NCBI GenBank assembly: GCA_026874595.1
Contig: CM049308.1
Coordinates: 53,703,624 to 53,767,623 of the forward strand
Length of the DNA stretch: 64,000 bases
Reading direction: 5' to 3'
Source: Sipunculus nudus
Taxonomy: Eukaryota > Annelida > Sipuncula > Golfingiida > Sipunculidae
Shown: positions 58,004 to 64,000 of the stretch, one piece after another
Numbering within the stretch: position 1 is the first letter of the stretch
Layout: every line of letters begins with the position of its first letter
The notes under the pieces: generated by a model
Databases searched by the model: none
What the model was told of the DNA's origin: nothing
What the model saw: the letters and a program-made list of their open reading frames with translations, nothing else
Made by a program: the position numbers and the translations under genes

Positions 58004-61000
58004 CGAACCTGTGAGCTTATGCGATGGTGCAGCGTCGTGTGTCGTGCGTCGTCTGTACGTTAACCATAGCTATCTCAAAAATGGCAGGAGCTAGCATCAC
58101 AAAATTTTTTGCAAAAGATCAGTCATCTGAAAAACTAGAACAGTTTTTCTTTATTTTTTGGCTAACTGCATTTTCTTAGATATTATAGAGAAAAAGCTTA
58201 AAAACCTTTAAAAATCTTCTTCTCTGAAACTGTCCAGCCAAATTGTCCAATATTTCACAGTAATGTTCCCTGGAACATTCTCAAGTTTGTTCGAATGGTT
58301 CCAGTTTGGTGATTTTTGGCCAAGTAACAGGAAGTTGAACTTAGTCATCTGCATGCTAAAATTACAATCTCGGAAATGGCTGGAGCTATCATCAGCAAAT
58401 TTTATGCCCATTTTGGTCACATAAGTCATATCTGAAATTGAGGTATTGGTGGCGCCACCTGCGTTGGTCTTTTTTTTACGGGGGGTCAACGGTGCCTGAA
58501 GGATATGGAGGGCTACAAAGAACTTCTTCTCTGAAACCGTAAAGCCAAATTGTTTGATATTGCACAGAAATGCTCCTAGGGTAGTGCTTTCTTAAGTTTG
58601 TTCAAATGGTCTCTGTTCAATGACCTATTTTTCTACATTTTAGAGCTGATTATAGAAAAACACTTAGATGCTTATTACTCAGGAACCATTTGGTGGATTT
58701 TCACAAACTTACTATGATTATTGGGACTGATAGTCTGTACCTGCTATACAAGTTTGGTGGCCCCACCTGCAATTTCTGATTTTTTATTGAATTTTTCTTG
58801 GATTTTTCAACTTTGGCCTTGTGAGCGGGATATCTCTAAAAGGATTCAAAAAAGGAATTTTATTTCTTTGGTGAAGATGTATATCGACAAAAATCTCGTT
58901 CAGGTTCAAAGATGGGTGACCTTGACCTACTTTTCAAGGTCACAGAGCTTATAATAGAATAAAAACTTAGAAGCTTGTTTGGTGGATTGTTATGAATCAT
59001 GGTACAAACCTCTCCATTTTAAATTTATAACTGAGACATGTACAGATATACATCCATGTGAGAACAGATATTTAGTACTTGTTACTGTTACCACCTCTAA
59101 ACACTGTTCTTTTGGCTGAGGGCTTTTGTCAGCTTCTGCTGATATTCTAGTTTACCGAGTTATGGGAAGCCAAATGAAATAGCAGCCTATTTTTGCTTAG
59201 AGGCTACAAAGATCTTCTTCTCAAAAACCACTGGGCCAAATTCTTTAAACTTACACATGAATGATCCTTAGATGTTGATAATTCAAGTTTGTTCAAATGG
59301 TTTTGATTCAGTGATTTTTAGCTCAGCTGACTGAAAGTCATCTGAGCTATAGCGATCACTCTTTGTCCGTCGTCCGTCTGTCCATCCGTTAACCAGGCAC
59401 AAATCGTAACCGCTGGACCTAAAACCTTGTAACTTGGCATTCTGAGAGGTCCATGAAAAATCTCCTTGGAAACCAGAAATTAGGTCTCTGTTACCCATAT
59501 CCAAGCTATGGGGCCCCAAATAACCCCCCAGAAAAGTAAAAAATTTCATACAAAAACATCAATATCTCATTAACTACATCAATGATGGTCATGATTTTTT
59601 GCATACATATTGATCATGAGATGTTCCATCAGTTCCTGCAGAATGGTGGAGCCACCTGTATTTTTCGATGTTTTACAAATTTTTTTCTCTATTTTTGAGA
59701 CCTTTAAAAATGTGAACATCTATTAACAAGGCACAAATTGTAAAGACTGGACCTAGAATCTTCATTCTTGAGACATTTAGAGGTCAATGAAAAAATGTCC
59801 ATGGAAACCAGAAATTAGGTCTCTGTTACCCATATCCTTTGAGCTATGGGGCCCCGAAGTACCACCCAGAATAGTCAAAAATTTCATACAAAAACTTCAA
59901 TATCTCATTAACTACATTACTGATGGTCATGATTTTTTGCATGGATATTGATCATGGAGTGTTTCATCAGTTCTGCAGACTGGTGGCGCCACCTGTATTT
60001 TTTCAATTTTTACGAATTTTTTTCTCTATTTTTGAGACCTCTGAAGATGCAGTCATCTGTTAACAGGGCACAAATCGTAACGACTGGACCTAGAATCTTC
60101 TCTCTTGACATGCAGAGAGGCCCATAAAAAGTCTCCTTGGAAACCTGAAATTAGGTCTCTGTTACCCATAACCTCTGAGCTATGGGGCTCCGAAGTACCC
60201 CCCAGAATAATGGAAAATTTTATACAAAAGTTCAAGTAACTGATCAACTATTGCATTGATCACCATGATTCTTTGCATTGATTTTGATCATGGGGTGTTT
60301 CATCAGTTTCTGCAGACTGGTGGTGCCACCTGTATTTTTTTTATTTTTACGTGTTTTTTCTCTATTTTTGAGACATTAAAAGATGCGGTCATCGGTTAAC
60401 ATGGCACAAATCCTAATGACTGGACCTAGAATCGTCTCTCTTGACATGCAGGGAGGCCCATGAAAAGTCTCCTTGGAAACCTGAAACTAGGTCTCTGTTA
60501 CCCATAACCTCTGAGCTATGGGGCTCAGAAGTACCCCCCAGAATAATGGAAAATTTGATATAAAAGCTCAAATATTTGAAAAACTATTGCATTGATCACC
60601 ATGATTCTTTGTATGGATATTGATCATGGGATATTTCATCAGTTTCTGCAGTCTGGTGGCGCAACCTAAATTTTTTCGATTTTTACAAATTATTTTCTCT
60701 ATTTATGAGACCTTAAGATGGGGTCATCTGTTAACAGGGCACAAATTGTAACGCCTGGACCTAGAATCTTCTCTCTTGAAAAGCAGGGAGGCCCATTAAA
60801 AGTCTCCTTAGAAACTTAGAAAAAGGTCTCTGTTACCCATTTTCTTCGAGCTATGGGGCTCCCAAGTACCCCCCAGAATGATGGAAAATTTGATACAAAA
60901 GCTCAAGTATCTGAAAAACTATTGCAATGATCACCATAATTCTTTGCACAGATATTGATCTTGGAATGTTTCATCAGTTTCTGCAGTCGGATGGCGCCAC

Positions 61001-61690
61001 TGGTATTTTTTCAATTTTTACGAATTTTACAGGGCACAAATCGTAATGAGTTTGGTATGTTGATTTATCATTTATTCATTGTCTGTGCATTCCAGAACAA
61101 AAAAAAACCTTGCAGTTCCACTTTATTTCTAGTCTGTATGCGCAACATGCTGTTACCAGCAAAATTTAATTCTTGCAATACCAGTTAAAACTAATGTCTG
61201 ATGACTACATATTCATTAGATTTTGCATGCAAAACATGCTTGTAATTCAAGTTCAGCTGAGCGTCATGGCCCATGGGCCTCTTGTTATAGATTTTATACA
61301 GGAAAAGCTAAAAAAATAAAAATATCTACTTCTCTGAAACTGTCCAGCCAAATTGTCCAGTATTTCATAAGAATGATCCCTGGGACAATCTCTCTCAATT
61401 TTGTTTAAATGGTTCGAGTTTGGTGATTTTTGGCCGAGTTTTAGGAGGTTGAACTTAGTCATCTGTCCAAAAAAGGCATACTAAACTTAAAATCTGAGAA
61501 ACGGCTTGAGCTATCATCACCAAATTTTATGCCAATGTCTGTCACATGAGTCATATCAGAAATTGAGGTGTAGGTGAGGCTACCTTCATTGATCTGTTTC
61601 TTTATGAGCAAAAATGTAATTTTGGATTCTTCTAGCTTATACACTGTTTTTATTATGTAAATGTTAAGCTGATTGGTTTAAACTTTACAA
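58004..61690 (+). repeat. Family-3 interspersed element, split by a nested family-1 insertion
   Basis: It starts TTTTTAGCGAACCTGTGAGC followed by GTCGTGTGTCGTGCGTCGTC, a Helitron-like 5' end relative. Modules with CTTCTCTGAAACTGTCCAGC and TTTGGTGATTTTTGGCC occur at 58217, 58520 and again at 61330, that is on both sides of the element at 59319-61286. GGTGGCGCCACCTGC occurs at 58448. It is noncoding and its 3' end is uncertain. Confidence 0.6.
59319..61286 (+). mobile_element. Family-1 element G with five 336-bp internal repeats
   Basis: It starts TAGCTCAGCTGACTGAAAGT and ends CAGCTGAGCGTCATGGCCCA then TGGGCCTCTTGTT at 61286. Tandem units of about 336 bp begin with TTAACAGGGCACAAAT-type text at 59391, 59723, 60059, 60395 and 60731, with a truncated one at 61025. 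Each has CTGGACCTAGAATCTTC, CCTTGGAAACC, GAGCTATGGGG and a TTTCATCAGTTTCTGCAG block. The same module is present singly at 1500-1600. Noncoding. Confidence 0.85.
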
Positions 61691-62225
61691 GAATTATTCT
61701 ATGGTAGGGTTCTGTCAGTTTTACAAGGATAAATTGGGCAAATGCAGCTTTAAAAAAGCAGTGTATTCAATTGAAAAAGGCATTCAGATTTGGCAAGATG
61801 CCAAGTTTCAACATGCAGAGTCTAGAGGTCAACCAGTGCTTGCACCTGTTGTGTGCTTGGTAGGCAGGCTATTTTTAGACTGCCAGGGCAAAAGGTCACT
61901 AAGTGCAAGTGCCCCCAGATATAGGTCAAGAGCCAGTCACTTTACACTCAGACTGCCAGAGGTCAAAAGCTAGGTCAGCTCGATGCCCCATGTAGGCTGT
62001 GGGCAGTTCCTCCCTGCCTTCAGACATGGATACTCTCAGGGGTCATAAGTTCAGTTGCAGTTCTTCAAACAAGGCTGGGAGCTATTGTTGGCTGCTCTAA
62101 GTCTTTGGTGACATATAAAATCTGTGTATTGATTAAGGGAGGAAAATTGTTTCATTACAAAACAGCACTGGATATGGCAAGGGTCAAAAAGTATTATACA
62201 GATTTCTTTCATATTATGCATGTAT
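61691..62225. other. No gene recognised
   Basis: A 90-codon frame at 61701-61973 starts MVGFCQFYKDKLGKCSFKKA and is slightly better than chance in composition, but has no known motif or splice partners. I leave it uncalled. Confidence 0.4.
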
Positions 62226-62900
62226 ATAGATATGGATTATGGAATTAGGTATGGCTTGATTTTAAATTTTTGATTTAATTTCAATTTAATTTTAAAAAAT
62301 AATACAGATTTCTCTCATTATGCATGTATATAGATATGGGTTATGGAATGAGATATTTAAATATAAATTTAATTTTAAATTAAATTTAAATTAAAATTTA
62401 AAAAATTTAAATCTTCCTTTTTTTTATCTTCTGCAGAATACAAATGGCACCATTTTGTGTCATTTTCTTGCTGCCGCTTAAATTTTAATTTTAATTTAAT
62501 TTTTTTTATTTTAATTTTTTTAGTCTTTGATATTATGGAATGAGATGCATGTATATAGGTAAATAGATATGGATTATGGAATAAGGTATTGCTAAATTTA
62601 AATTTAATTTTTAATTTATTTTCAATTTAATTTTAAAAAAATAATACAAATTTCTCTCATTATGCATGTATATAGATATGGGTTATGGAATGAGGTATAT
62701 TTAAATTTAATTTTAAATTTTAAATTAAATTTAAATTAAAATTTAAAAAATTTAAATCTTCCTTTTTTTATCTTCGGCAGAATACAAATGGCACCATCTT
62801 GTGTCATTTTCTTGCTACCGCTTGAATTTAAATTTTAATTTTGATTTAAATTTAATTTTTTTTATTTTAATTTTTTTTAATCTTTGATAGTATGGAATGA
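62226..62900. repeat. A/T-only tandem duplication (~358-bp unit, two copies)
   Basis: The series TTTCTCTCATTATGCATGTA, TATAGATATGGGTTATGGAA, a long TTAAATTTAA run, CAGAATACAAATGGCACCAT and TGTGTCATTTTCTTGCTGCC occurs at about 62300-62480 and again at 62650-62820. Each copy has hairpin-prone runs made of TTTAAATT and AATTTAAA. Confidence 0.75.
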
Positions 62901-62929
62901 GATATATTTAAATTGGGGTCATGACCTTG

Positions 62930-63775
62930 ACTATGAAAGTGACCTTGACCTTGAATATTTCCATATTTGGTAAAAAAATTTACAAAATCTGAAATGTCTA
63001 AGTAATTGGATTGATAAAAAAACTAAATTGACCCAAGATCTTGGATAGCTTTATTTTTTTTAAGTTTAAAACAAAATTTTAATTGAAATATAACATTTTA
63101 TCATTTATGTGACAAGTGGCGCCACCTACATATACCTTTACATTGCAGACATTCATGCTGATATCTCAGGACTCGTTGGACCAATCAGCCTGAAATTTTG
63201 CACATTTATACATTTAATATAGCGCTTAATCATTATGTGACAGGTGGCACCATCTAAATTTCCTTTTCACACAGAGGCCATCTGTTTGTCTGCCTTGGGA
63301 TAAAATGATGCATATTTCTGTAGTTTTTGGCCTTATTAACCAGAAATTTTGCACGTTTATACATCTTGAAAAGTTTTATCTTTTAGGTGACAGGTGGTGC
63401 CACCTACATATACACTTACACTGCAGACTCGAGACTCGTTGGACCAACCAGCCTGAAATTTTGCACGTTTAGAGCTCACCTCTGTATGATACCCAAAACT
63501 GGTGGTGCCATCTGCCACCATTTTTGCACAATGTCAATGTTTGTCTGCCTCATGATGAAATCATGCATACCTCTGCAATGGTTTAAATTATCTGCCTGAA
63601 ATTTGGCATGTATATATGTGTTGGATAGATTGCAGGTGGCGCCACCTCCCATGGTAATGTGCAACACATATCTCGCTCCATTTCCCTTGACCACTAAATC
63701 CATGCATCACTTCACCCGTACCACTGATTTTGGCTAATACACAGTCACTTGTCGACTCTCTGTATTCTAGTTGTT
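62930..63775 (-). mobile_element. Family-4 Helitron-like element, minus-strand fragment
   Basis: Read on the minus strand from 63775, it matches the start of 53713 (GTGTATTAGCC, AAGTGATGCATGGATT, then GTTGCACATTACCATGG). GGTGGCGCCACC occurs at 63115, 63640 and, worn, near 63243, 63394 and 63502. Units of about 150 bp carry CTGAAATTTTGCAC (complement GTGCAAAATTTCAG). It is noncoding. Confidence 0.6.
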
Positions 63776-64000
63776 GATTGTACTTGGGTTCAAAATATTT
63801 AGTACTTGCATTGTACATATACATGTAACATGTACTTCAAAAGAAATGGTCCAGCAAGGAAGCAGTATACTTTGTGTATATCCCATTGCACAGGTTTGCA
63901 TTAGGCCTGTAGGCCTTGTTCAAATTTACAAGAGATTATTGTTTATCATGCATGTTGTCTTTTGTGAACAGAGTAAATCATACCTGTACTTTGCTTTGAG

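Overview
This is eukaryotic, AT-rich, repeat-dense DNA. The repeat types resemble what I recall from bivalve molluscs: Helitron-like elements that start near AGCTCAGCTGA and end in a GACCCATGGGTC hairpin, a Helitron-like element with 180-bp internal repeats and GGCGGGGGC hairpins, DIRS retroelements, and a tRNA-derived SINE. I therefore infer a marine bivalve or other lophotrochozoan; this rests on recollection, not a search. Nothing bacterial, no CRISPR array and no rRNA gene is visible.

Layout. 0-3.6 kb holds degraded repeats. 3.7-17.55 kb is a satellite with an 86-bp unit (about 100 units in three blocks). Two blocks boundaries are occupied by an almost identical 2.64-kb DNA element with terminal inverted repeats (6358-9000 and 11046-13687). 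Element plus satellite form a higher-order repeat of about 4.69 kb. 17.55-20.4 kb holds a SINE and short repeat modules but no clear gene.

From 20.4 to 57.8 kb I find one long plus-strand gene model, read by hand from exon to exon. It has a KMT5A-type SET domain (20467-21410); a possible linker exon (26154-26244); a giant exon encoding 23 full and one partial copy of a 39-residue repeat (30399-33191); two short acidic/polar exons; a zinc-finger exon (34219-35117) with one in-frame TGA; a tyrosine-recombinase (YR, Crypton-like) core over four exons between 44444 and 49582; Ser/Pro/acid-rich linkers; and a Myb/SANT-like C-terminal exon ending in TAG at 57831. All 18 exons join in phase (5799 nt, 1932 codons plus stop). 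From 30399 to the end the model is strong. The joining of the SET part is inferred. The layout suggests a recombinase combined with a histone-methyltransferase domain, either a domesticated transposon gene or a very large mobile-element gene. This is the most interesting object in the window.

Its introns are full of transposable elements. The 8.5-kb intron at 35959-44443 holds a decayed DIRS retrotransposon (itself a YR element), which is interrupted by a Helitron-like element with nine 180-bp repeats. Other introns hold Helitron/Helentron-like elements, two of them (23041-25639 and 50828-53453) close paralogues. Some carry remains of an endonuclease ORF. Several of these elements end within 10-20 bp of the gene's 3' splice sites.

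57.9-64 kb, downstream of the gene, is nested repeats: a family-1 element with 336-bp internal repeats inserted in another element, an A/T-only tandem duplication, and a minus-strand copy of the 280-bp-repeat element seen at 53.7-55.5 kb. No polyadenylation signal of the AATAAA type is visible between 57832 and the first downstream repeat at about 58004.
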